From: Streptomyces dengpaensis
Lineage (GTDB): Bacteria > Actinomycetota > Actinomycetes > Streptomycetales > Streptomycetaceae
Assembly (NCBI RefSeq): GCF_002946835.1
Contig: NZ_CP026652.1
Span: 1,054,001 to 1,118,000, forward strand
Direction: 5' to 3'
Length of the DNA: 64,000 nt
Part shown: in pieces, positions 25,769 through 37,746 of the stretch
Position numbering within the stretch: the first letter of the stretch is position 1
How the letters are laid out: each line of letters opens with the position of its first letter
Made by a program: the position numbers and the translations under genes
Notes under the pieces: generated by a model
Databases searched by the model: none
What the model was told of the DNA's origin: nothing
Seen by the model: the letters and a program-made list of their open reading frames with translations, nothing else

Positions 25769-27583
25769 ATGACCACCGTTACCAACCCCGGCCGCACCGA
25801 CCGCACCGCACCCGTGCCGTCCCGCCTCGAGGCGTTCATCGACGCGATGATCGACATGGGGCAGACGGGCCAGGTCTTCGGCGAGCACGGCATCGGCAAG
25901 ACGGCGACGTTCTTCTCCCATATGGCGCGCGCCCACCCCGACGCCACGCTGGTCTACGTGCCCGCGGCGAATCTCACCCCCGACGATCTGCTCGTCAACG
26001 CGCCGGTACGGGACCCGCGCACCGGCGAACTCGTGCTGCGCCAGCTCGTGATGAACCAGCTCAAGCCCGGCACGCCGTTCGTGCTGCTCATCGACGACTC
26101 GCTGCAGGCCGGCGAGACCATCCAGTCGCAGCTGATGCAGGTTGCCTGCAACTGGACGCTGGGCGAGCACGATCTGCGGGCCCTGGGCTGCATCGGCGTC
26201 TTCCTCACCGACAACGAGTCCCTGGCCGAGACGTCGGCGCGGCGCAGTGACCTCGCCCTCCTGGACCGCATGGTCACGATGCGGATCACCGCGAACGACA
26301 CGTCGTGGCGCCGCCACCTCGCGGCCACATACCGGGAATGGGACCTGGCTCCGGTCTTCTCGCTGTGGGCGTCCCTCTCCCCCACGCTCCGCGAACTGCT
26401 GTCGCCACGCACCCTGGACCACATCCTGGCCAACGCCCGGGAGGGCTTCCCGCTGCGCTGGGGCCTGCCCCTGGTGGACGGCGAGCGGCTGCGCCTCGTC
26501 GAGCCCGGTCCGGACGGCAAGCCCGGTCAGAACCGGACGGCGGAGATCTTGAACCGGATCGCCGAGTACGTGGGCGTGTCCAACCCGTCGACGCTTCCCG
26601 ATCCCGTACGTCAGGTCGTCCGGGCCGCGCTGCGCAATCGCTGGACGGTGCTGCTGCAGGGCCCGCCGGGCTGCGGCAAGACCGAGCTCGTCCGGGAGAC
26701 GGTGCGCGAGGGGCTGGGCCGGGAGCCGCTGTACTTCTCGCTGCCGGTGACCAACGTCGAGGACCTGTGCGTGCCGATCCCGTCGGCGGACGGCACGCTG
26801 GACAATCTGCTCGCGGCGAACTTCACCGGTCCCGAGCCGAAGGCGATCGTCTGGGACGAGTACAACCGGCCCAAGGACAAGGCCGCGTTCGCCAAGTTGA
26901 TGGAGATCACCCAGGAGTGGTCGCTCGCGGGGCGCCGGATCGAGAACCTGCGGGCGCAGGTAGCCGTACAGAATCCGCCGTACCACCTGGGCCGCAAGCT
27001 GCTCGTCTCGCGGAACAACATCGCGCAGGCGACCCGTTTCACGGCCTCGCTGACGGTCGAGCCGGAAGACATCCCGGCCAATGAGTGGCTGCTCGCGCGC
27101 TATGGCCCGGACGCCGAGACCGTCCTGGAGTGGTGGAAGCACGACATCGACGACGACGGCCGTGCCTGGATCACCAAGCGGACCCTGGAGCGGCTCATCA
27201 AGCTGCACCGGCGCGGACTGCCCCTGGAGATGGCGACCGTCTACCTCGGCGACGGCGAGTACGCGCCGGTGCCGCTGACGGCGCTCATCGACCGGCTGAA
27301 CGGCCGCCCGGTGGCCGGTCTGCGCGAGCTCGCCCGCGAGGCGGACGTCTGGGAGGCCCGGCTGCGGCGCGCCGCGGAGCACTCCGACGAGGGTGCCGAC
27401 GACAGCGACGTGGTCCACCAGATCCTCGCCAACGCCGAGCTGTCCCAGCTGAAGAAGCACCGGAAGGTGGTGGGACGGCTGGTTCCCCTGCTGCCGCCGA
27501 AGCTGCGGGCGACGTATCTGGTGGGGGCGACGCAGGAGCAGCAGCGGTTCTGGACGGAGATATTCATGGGGATGCGGCGCTGA
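25769..27583 (+). CDS. Twin-AAA (MoxR/dynein-like) ATPase
   Basis: Protein of 604 residues with two AAA modules. Module 1 has Walker A GEHGIGKTA at 38-46 and Walker B FVLLIDD near 104-110. Module 2 has Walker A QGPPGCGKTELV at 297-308 and Walker B KAIVWDEYNR at 358-367, with an arginine-rich sensor region and a helical C-terminus. MoxR-type ATPases act as chaperones that remodel or load metal centres or targets, usually through a vWA partner, which is the gene just upstream. AGGA lies before the ATG. Two separate, complete P-loops in one chain are less common than the single-module MoxR form. Confidence 0.85.
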   Translation: MTTVTNPGRTDRTAPVPSRLEAFIDAMIDMGQTGQVFGEHGIGKTATFFSHMARAHPDATLVYVPAANLTPDDLLVNAPVRDPRTGELVLRQLVMNQLKPGTPFVLLIDDSLQAGETIQSQLMQVACNWTLGEHDLRALGCIGVFLTDNESLAETSARRSDLALLDRMVTMRITANDTSWRRHLAATYREWDLAPVFSLWASLSPTLRELLSPRTLDHILANAREGFPLRWGLPLVDGERLRLVEPGPDGKPGQNRTAEILNRIAEYVGVSNPSTLPDPVRQVVRAALRNRWTVLLQGPPGCGKTELVRETVREGLGREPLYFSLPVTNVEDLCVPIPSADGTLDNLLAANFTGPEPKAIVWDEYNRPKDKAAFAKLMEITQEWSLAGRRIENLRAQVAVQNPPYHLGRKLLVSRNNIAQATRFTASLTVEPEDIPANEWLLARYGPDAETVLEWWKHDIDDDGRAWITKRTLERLIKLHRRGLPLEMATVYLGDGEYAPVPLTALIDRLNGRPVAGLRELAREADVWEARLRRAAEHSDEGADDSDVVHQILANAELSQLKKHRKVVGRLVPLLPPKLRATYLVGATQEQQRFWTEIFMGMRR

Positions 27584-27619
27584 TCACCGGTCGTCTCAGC
27601 CGTAGTCCTTGCCGTCGTC

Positions 27620-28858
27620 TCAGCCGTCGCCGTCGGGGGGTGCCGTGCGGTGGACGCTTCGTACGGCGGCGATGTCAGCCGGGACCGACGGTGGCGGGAC
27701 ATGCGCGCTCAGTGCTTCCAGGCGGCGCTTGATACTGGCCGCGATGCCCTGGCCGAGGACGAAGCGGGTGGCGGTGACGGCGCGCGGTGCGGTGTCGAGG
27801 AGGCGGTGGGCCTCGCGGCTGCGCATGCCGGTGTGGGTGAGGACGAGATGGCTGAGGCGGTTCTCGGCACCGGCCAGGGTGTCCGCGATGGCCTGGGCGG
27901 CAGTGAGGTCGACGTGGTTGTCGGCCGCGCCGAGGACGGCGGCCGCCCGTACCCGCCCCAGGTCGAGGAGCGTGACCCCGGCCGCGGTCGCCGCCGTCAC
28001 CAGGCGGGCGGCGGCCTGCGGCCCGATGCCGTTGCTGGCGACGGAGAGCCGGGCAAGCCGCCCGTAGGGCGCCCGGTCGAGCGCGTCGGCGAGACGGAGC
28101 GCACCCCGGTCGCCCAACCGCGCGGCCGACACATAGAGTTCGTCGGTCGCACCCGCGGCGATCAACGCGGCCAAGGCCACCGCGCCGTCCGCGCCGAGGG
28201 GGTTTCCGCCGAGGAACAGCCGCTCGATGCGGCGACCGCTGTCCGCCGCGGCGAGGAGGGCTTCGGCGAGAACGACCGCGCCCGTCGCGTCGAGCCCGGT
28301 CTGCACGAGGTCGAGCGTGCGCAACGACCGTGCGGCCTCAATGAGTTCGGCGGCGGCCGGTCCTCCCCCGCTGCCGAGCGGATTGCGCTTGAGCCACACG
28401 CCGGTGACGACGCGCGGCGAGGCGCGCAGGTTGTCGGCGATGCGGCAGGCGCCGCCCGCGGTGATGCCGTTGCAGCCGAGGTAGAGCGTTTCGACGTCCG
28501 CGCTCGCGGTGACGGCCGCGGCGCCCTCGTCGCCGAGCCCGTCGGTGCCGAGCAGCAAGTGCCGTACGGGAGACGGCCCTTCGGACCCCGCGACCCCTTC
28601 AGACGCTGAGTACCGCTCGGACAGCGCCTCGGCGACGAGCGCGGCGCCCTCAGGACCGATCCCCTGCTTGCACAGATCGAGCCGGCCGTCGGGCAGCGCC
28701 GTACCCGTCGTGAAGTCCAGCCGTTCCCCCGCCGGACGGCCACCGCGCAACCAGTCGAGCAGTGGCGCCAGTTCGGCCACCGGACGCGGCACGACGGAGG
28801 GCACGCCCGCGAACGCGACTCGGACCTCCGCCCGTGGCTCCGACTCGGGCCCGCTCAC
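27620..28858 (-). CDS. Ribonuclease-inhibitor-type leucine-rich-repeat protein
   Basis: Protein of 412 residues made largely of LRR_RI repeats of about 28 residues with the pattern LxLxxNxIxxxGAxxIADxL: HLLLGTDGLGDEGAAAV, TLYLGCNGITAGGACRIADNL, GVWLKRNPLGSGGGPAAAEL, RLFLGGNPLGADGAVALA and ARLSVASNGIGPQAAARL. This repeat class is typical of eukaryotic NLR receptors and RNase inhibitor and serves protein binding. No NTPase or HTH is attached. The GTG start at 28858 overlaps the SDR stop (GTGA), so the two are translationally coupled. It converges with the twin-AAA gene, 36 bases apart. Confidence 0.82.
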   Translation of the reverse strand: MSGPESEPRAEVRVAFAGVPSVVPRPVAELAPLLDWLRGGRPAGERLDFTTGTALPDGRLDLCKQGIGPEGAALVAEALSERYSASEGVAGSEGPSPVRHLLLGTDGLGDEGAAAVTASADVETLYLGCNGITAGGACRIADNLRASPRVVTGVWLKRNPLGSGGGPAAAELIEAARSLRTLDLVQTGLDATGAVVLAEALLAAADSGRRIERLFLGGNPLGADGAVALAALIAAGATDELYVSAARLGDRGALRLADALDRAPYGRLARLSVASNGIGPQAAARLVTAATAAGVTLLDLGRVRAAAVLGAADNHVDLTAAQAIADTLAGAENRLSHLVLTHTGMRSREAHRLLDTAPRAVTATRFVLGQGIAASIKRRLEALSAHVPPPSVPADIAAVRSVHRTAPPDGDG

Positions 28859-30198
28859 CACTCCGCCTCCCGATAGTCCTTGAGGAACACCCCGGACGCG
28901 GGCGCGCCCGCTTCACCGCGCACGATCGGGTCGTACACCCGGGCCGCACCGTCCACGATGTCCAGCGGTGTACGGAACCCCGCGTCCGCCATGCGCTCCT
29001 TCTTCGGAGCGGGGTTCTCGTCGGTGATCCACCCCGTGTCGACGGCGCACATGTGCACGCCCCGCTCGGCCAGTTCGGCGGCGCTGGTCCGCGTGAGCAT
29101 GTTGAGGGCTGCCTTGGCCATGTTGGTGTGCGGATGGCCGGCCGTCTTGTTGCGGACGGCGAAGCGGCCCTCGACGGCCGTCACGTCGACGACGTAGCGG
29201 CGCGGGTGCGGCGAGGCGAGCAGCAGTGGCAGCAGCCGGTCGCAGAGCAGCGCCGGGGCGAGCGCGTTGACCAGCTGCGTCTCCAGGACCTCGGCCGGAT
29301 CCAGTTCACCGAGCCGCGCCGACCAGGAGTTGTCCGGGGAGGGGTCGGGCAGCAGCCCGGCCTCGTCGGCCTCGCGCAGCACCACGGGCAGCGCCGAAGG
29401 GCCTCCCTCCAGGGCGCGCATCGGTGTGAACCCAGGTGCCTGGCGGGCTCCTTCGGGCAGTTCCGCGTACTCCGCGTCGGCCAGCAGCGCATACGACTCC
29501 GGGGGCCGTCGCACCGTCTGCGCGGCGTTGTTCACGAGGATGTCGAGGGGCTCGCCCTCCTGCCGCAACTGCTCGCACAGGCCGAGCACCTGACGTGGAT
29601 CGCGCAGGTCGACGGCGAGCACCGTCAGCCGGTCCAGCCACTTCTCGCTCTCCGGTTCGGCCCGGAAGCGGCGCATGGTGTCGTGCGGAAAGCGGCTGGT
29701 GACCAGGAGTTCGACGCCGTCGCGCAGCATCATCAGGGCGAGCTGGAAGCCGATCTTGACCCGGCCCCCGGTGAGCAGCGCACGGCGCCCGCTCAGGTCG
29801 GTGCCGAGCGTACGCCGGGCGGTGTTGTCGGCGGCGCACTCCGGGCACAGCCGGTGGTAGAAGGAGTCGACCTGTCGATAGGGCGTCTTGCAGATGTAGC
29901 AGGTGCGGGGCCTGACGAAGACGCCCCCCGCACCGGCCTCGGCGGGGCGGGCCAGCGGCGCGTCCTCCCGCCGGTCGAGCGCGCCGGTCGCGGTCGCGCC
30001 CATCGTGGCGGCGTCGGCGGCGGACAGTTCGGCACCGCGCGCCTTCCGCCTGCGCAGTCGTCCGTCGCGCGCGAAGGACGCGGCGACCTGTTCGGCCCGC
30101 AGCCGTACCGGGTCGTCAACGAGCAGAGCCCGCAGCTTCCCGACCGTACGGTGGAAAGCGGCCAGCTCGTCCTCCGTGATCCCCCGACCGTCACCCAT
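28855..30198 (-). CDS. SDR-fold protein with N-terminal zinc finger, catalytic Tyr missing
   Basis: Protein of 447 residues. A helical N-terminus is followed by a four-cysteine zinc finger (CYIC at 100-103, CPEC at 118-121) and then a Rossmann domain: RRALLTGGRVKIGFQLAL near 138-155, the NAD adenine side TSRFPHD, VDLRDP, and NNAAQ. At the usual YxxxK position the sequence is TNMAK, so the catalytic Tyr is Thr, and the Ser is not obvious either. It may bind NAD(P) without classical dehydrogenase activity. ATG 30198 is used; the next gene in the operon is the LRR protein. The two tandem tRNA genes lie just upstream. Confidence 0.8.
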   Translation of the reverse strand: MGDGRGITEDELAAFHRTVGKLRALLVDDPVRLRAEQVAASFARDGRLRRRKARGAELSAADAATMGATATGALDRREDAPLARPAEAGAGGVFVRPRTCYICKTPYRQVDSFYHRLCPECAADNTARRTLGTDLSGRRALLTGGRVKIGFQLALMMLRDGVELLVTSRFPHDTMRRFRAEPESEKWLDRLTVLAVDLRDPRQVLGLCEQLRQEGEPLDILVNNAAQTVRRPPESYALLADAEYAELPEGARQAPGFTPMRALEGGPSALPVVLREADEAGLLPDPSPDNSWSARLGELDPAEVLETQLVNALAPALLCDRLLPLLLASPHPRRYVVDVTAVEGRFAVRNKTAGHPHTNMAKAALNMLTRTSAAELAERGVHMCAVDTGWITDENPAPKKERMADAGFRTPLDIVDGAARVYDPIVRGEAGAPASGVFLKDYREAEW

Positions 30199-30226
30199 GT
30201 GTCCCCGCCCCGCGTCCGTGCTGTCG

Positions 30227-30298
30227 TGGTCCCGGCCGGATTCGAACCGGCGTATCCGCCTTGGCAAGGCGACGAGTCTGCCTCTGCTCTACAGGACC
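30227..30298 (-). tRNA. tRNA-like gene, anticodon GCC (Gly by anticodon)
   Basis: 72-nt cloverleaf on the minus strand. The acceptor stem GGTCCTG/CGGGACC has seven pairs including one G-T. The D-arm GAG...CTC is short with loop CAGAGGCAGA, the anticodon stem TCGCC/GGCGG encloses TTGCCAA, the variable loop is ATAC, and the T-arm GCCGG-TTCGAAT-CCGGC is canonical. CCA is not encoded. Discriminator A is unusual for tRNA-Gly, so charging identity is uncertain. Confidence 0.75.
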
Positions 30299-30338
30299 CG
30301 GATCCCGGTGACCGTGGACCGGACGACCCGCGACGCAG

Positions 30339-30410
30339 CCCGGACGACCGGATTCGAACCGGCGTATCCGCCTTGAGAGGGCGGCGAGTCTGCCTCTGCT
30401 CTACGCCCGG
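30339..30410 (-). tRNA. tRNA-like gene, anticodon CTC (Glu by anticodon)
   Basis: 72-nt cloverleaf on the minus strand, 40 bases from the first. The acceptor CCGGGCG/CGTCCGG begins with C1-G72, which is rare for elongator tRNAs. The D-arm is identical to that of the neighbour, the anticodon stem-loop is CCGCC-CTCTCAA-GGCGG, and the T-arm carries TTCGAAT. CCA is not encoded and the discriminator is G. The shared D- and T-arms suggest the pair arose by duplication with anticodon-arm change. Confidence 0.78.
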
Positions 30411-30492
30411 CTGCGCCACCGGGATCTTAACCGCACGCCTGCTCGACCACACCGTGCCGTACGGCTGACGCGTACGACTGAGGGGTACCGGT

Positions 30493-30741
30493 TCAGTTCT
30501 GGGCCCTTCGCCTGAGGCCGAGGCGCTCCTTCTCGGAGAGGCCGCCCCAGACCCCGAAGCGTTCGTCGTTGTTCAGCGCGTACTCCAAGCACGCGGAGCG
30601 CATCGCGCACATGGCGCAGATGCGCTTCGCCTCCCGCACCGAGCTGCCCGGCTCGGGAAAGAAGAAGTCGGCCCCCGTCTGCGCGCAGAGTGCCTGCTCC
30701 TGCCAGGCCATGTCGGACGCAGTGATCGTTTCCAAGTACAT
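30493..30741 (-). CDS. WhiB-like (Wbl) Fe-S transcription factor
   Basis: Actinomycete-specific regulator of 82 residues that binds a 4Fe-4S cluster and usually partners the principal sigma factor. The four cysteines are at 19, 42, 45 and 51 (C-x22-C-x2-C-x5-C), followed by the turn GVWGG at 63-67 and the basic AT-hook-like tail LGLRRRAQ. The core WQEQALCAQTGADFFFPE is close to developmental WhiB, but I do not assign a specific Wbl number. ATG 30741 is favoured by protein length; ATG 30804 would add 21 residues, and neither has a clear ribosome site. The 30742-31067 interval shows no other gene. Confidence 0.88.
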   Translation of the reverse strand: MYLETITASDMAWQEQALCAQTGADFFFPEPGSSVREAKRICAMCAMRSACLEYALNNDERFGVWGGLSEKERLGLRRRAQN

Positions 30742-31067
30742 GGGCAAGATCGTGCCTGGCGCCGAAAAACGTTCGATCAACGCGGGATCAATGACGCGTT
30801 CCATGGTCCGGGCGAGCCCCGCACGGCGACCTGCTCAAGCGCCCCCTGATGGTGCCCCCGCCGCGCACCCAAGCGCACGGCGGCGCGCAGGGCGCGTGAG
30901 AACCGCGCTGGGAGCGTGACAACAAGGAAAGCGCCTGGTCACCCAAGCTGTTCGTGCTCGACGCGCCGGCCCGCCGCCGCGCTCCGACGGCGATTGTCAG
31001 TGGTGGGTGGAAGACTCGTCGAGTGCAGGCAACGGTCCTTCAAACGGGACCCTTCAGAGGGAAGGCA

Positions 31068-31862
31068 ATGATGCTCACCACCCGCTTTGTCACCGGCGCC
31101 CCGAACTGGGTCGATGTCGGCACCTCCGACATCGACGGCGCCATCGCTTTCTACGGAGGCCTCTTCGGCTGGCAGTTCCAGTCGGCGGGCCCGGACGCCG
31201 GAGGCTACGGCTTCTTCCAGCTCGACGGTAAGACCGTCGCCGCCGGTATGCAGACCACTCCGGAGCAGGGACCGCCCTCCTGGACGGTGTACTTCCAGAG
31301 CCCCGACGCGGAGGCCACGGCCAAGGCGGCGGAGCTGGCCAAGGGCTCCGTGCTCATGCAGCCCATGGACGTGATGGGCGAGGGCCACATGGCGATCCTC
31401 GCCGACGACGCGGGCGTGCCCTTCGGCATCTGGCAGCCGGGCCGCAACAAGGGCCTGGACGTGGCCGGGGACCCCGGCTCGCTGTGCTGGGTCGAGCTCT
31501 ACACTCCGGACGTCCCCGAGGCCGCCGCGTTCTACGGCTCGGTCTTCGGCTGGAACACCTCGGCGATGCCGTTCCCCGGCGGCACCTACACCTGTATCAA
31601 CCCAGCGGGGACCGAGGAGGAGGCCATGTTCGGCGGCGTCGTCCCGCTGGCCGACGACCCGACCGAGGCGGAGTCCGGCGCGTACTGGCTGCCGTACTTC
31701 GAGGTCACCGACACGGACGCCGCGGTCGCCAAGACCCAGGAGCTGGGCGGCACCGTCCGCATGCCCGCGACGGACCTGGAGGGCGTCGGCCGCATGGCGA
31801 AGCTCGCCGACCCGTATGGGGCACGCTTCGCGGTGATCAAGAGCGTGCCGCAGCAGGGCTGA
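31068..31862 (+). CDS. Tandem VOC-domain protein (glyoxalase/bleomycin-resistance superfamily)
   Basis: Protein of 264 residues with two vicinal-oxygen-chelate modules in tandem. Module 1 begins GAPNWVDVGTSDIDGAIAFY and contains GGYGFFQLDG and GHMAILADDAG. Module 2 begins SLCWVELYTPDVPEAAAFYG and ends GRMAKLADPYGARFAVI. The superfamily covers glyoxalase, dioxygenase and drug-binding proteins; the metal-ligand set is incomplete here, so function cannot be named. GAGGG precedes the ATG at 31068. A second ATG follows immediately. Confidence 0.85.
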   Translation: MMLTTRFVTGAPNWVDVGTSDIDGAIAFYGGLFGWQFQSAGPDAGGYGFFQLDGKTVAAGMQTTPEQGPPSWTVYFQSPDAEATAKAAELAKGSVLMQPMDVMGEGHMAILADDAGVPFGIWQPGRNKGLDVAGDPGSLCWVELYTPDVPEAAAFYGSVFGWNTSAMPFPGGTYTCINPAGTEEEAMFGGVVPLADDPTEAESGAYWLPYFEVTDTDAAVAKTQELGGTVRMPATDLEGVGRMAKLADPYGARFAVIKSVPQQG

Positions 31863-31875
31863 ACCCCGCCTGGTC

Positions 31876-31907
31876 CGGTAGGGGCCCCGATGTGCGGGCC
31901 CCTACCG
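31876..31907. terminator. Bidirectional terminator hairpin
   Basis: CGGTAGGGGCCC and GGGCCCCTACCG form a perfect 12-pair stem with an eight-base loop between the convergent ends of the VOC and LacI genes. Confidence 0.85.
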
Positions 31908-31917
31908 AGCCCATTTC

Positions 31918-33012
31918 TCAGGCGGAGGCCCGTCGTACGAGTGTCGTCGGCAGCACCACACTGGACGGTGCGTCTCCGAGATGGTCTTCACCGGCCCGGC
32001 GGTCGAGATCACGCGCGGCCCCGTGGCCGAGGCCGCGCACAGCCCCACGGTCGAGGCCGCGCAGCAGCAGTCGGGCCATCAACCGGCCGATTTCCTCGAT
32101 GTCCTGACGGACCGTCGTCAGCGGTGGGTCCGTCTGCTCGGCGACCGGCAGCATGTCGTCGAAGCCGATCACGGCGACGTCGTCGGGCACCCGCCGTCCG
32201 CGCTCACGCAGGACGCGCAGGGCGCCCGAGGCCGACAGATCGTTCGCGGCGAACACCGCGTCCACGTCGGGGCGGCGCTCAAGCAGCTCCCGCATCGCGT
32301 GCTCGCCGCCCGCGGGCGTGAAGTCGCCCTCGGCGATGAGCGCCGGATCGACGTCGGCCATGACGTCCCGGAACCCGTCGAGCCGGTCGGCCGCGGACGT
32401 CTGGTCGAGGGCGCCGGTGATGTGCGCGATGCGCGTACGGCCGAGTCCGGCGAGGTGACGTACGGCCTCGCGGGCGCCGCCCCGGTTGTCGCAGTCGACG
32501 TACACCGTGGGTGCGGCGTCGCGGGTGCCGTCGGCCCAGCCCGGGCGTCCGCCGAACACGGTCGGCACGCCCGCGCCCTGGATCAGTCCGGGCAACGGGT
32601 CGTGGAGGTGCAGGGAGAAGACGAGCGCGCCGTCGACGTGGCCGCCGGCGAGATAGCGGCCGACGCGTGCGTGGTCGTCGCGGCCCTCCGTGAGCAGCAG
32701 CACGAGTTGCGAGTCGTGTGCCGTCAATTCCTTGCTGATGCCGCGGAGTTGGAGTGCGAAGAAGGGGTCCGCGAAGACCCTGGTCTCCGGTTCGGCGATC
32801 ACGACCGCCACCGCGTCATGGCGCCGCGTGACGAGGCTGCGCGCGGCCTGGTTCGGCACGTACCCGAGTTCTTCGACGGCCCGCCTCACCCGCTCGACGA
32901 GCGGCTCCCGCACGCCGTCACCACCGTTCACGACACGCGACGCGGTGGCACGGGAGACCCCGGCCCGCGCGGCCACGGCCTCCAACGTGGGGCGCGACGC
33001 TGTCCCGGTCAC
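31918..33012 (-). CDS. LacI-family transcriptional regulator
   Basis: Sugar-responsive repressor of 364 residues. The N-terminal helix-turn-helix and hinge read TLEAVAARAGVSRATASRV, NGGDGVREPLVERV and LGYVPNQAARSLV. The periplasmic-binding-protein-like core includes FFALQLRGISKEL, DGALVFSLH, and AVFAANDLSASGALR, and ends PLTTVRQDIEEIG. GTG 33010-33012 follows GGAGGTG by seven bases. It may act on the divergent gene at 33170 or on a sugar locus such as the nearby PQQ dehydrogenase operon; no operator was identified. Confidence 0.88.
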   Translation of the reverse strand: MTGTASRPTLEAVAARAGVSRATASRVVNGGDGVREPLVERVRRAVEELGYVPNQAARSLVTRRHDAVAVVIAEPETRVFADPFFALQLRGISKELTAHDSQLVLLLTEGRDDHARVGRYLAGGHVDGALVFSLHLHDPLPGLIQGAGVPTVFGGRPGWADGTRDAAPTVYVDCDNRGGAREAVRHLAGLGRTRIAHITGALDQTSAADRLDGFRDVMADVDPALIAEGDFTPAGGEHAMRELLERRPDVDAVFAANDLSASGALRVLRERGRRVPDDVAVIGFDDMLPVAEQTDPPLTTVRQDIEEIGRLMARLLLRGLDRGAVRGLGHGAARDLDRRAGEDHLGDAPSSVVLPTTLVRRASA

Positions 33013-33169
33013 CTGTGGGCACCTCCTCGGCGGTTGCGGGTCAGGATAACCGCGCCCCCGCACACGCCGTGAGAGCGCTCCCGGATCACCGAAACCTCGG
33101 ATCTCACAAAAGGCTTGCGCCGACGAGCCGTACGGGATGAAGATCGCCGCATGACCATGAGAAAGGCCC

Positions 33170-37745
<4,576 letters not shown>

Positions 37746-37746
<1 letters not shown>

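Noticed and set aside
30742..30804. Longer WhiB-like protein starting at 30804
   Set aside because: The extra 21 residues do not resemble known Wbl N-termini and no ribosome site is seen, though it cannot be fully excluded.
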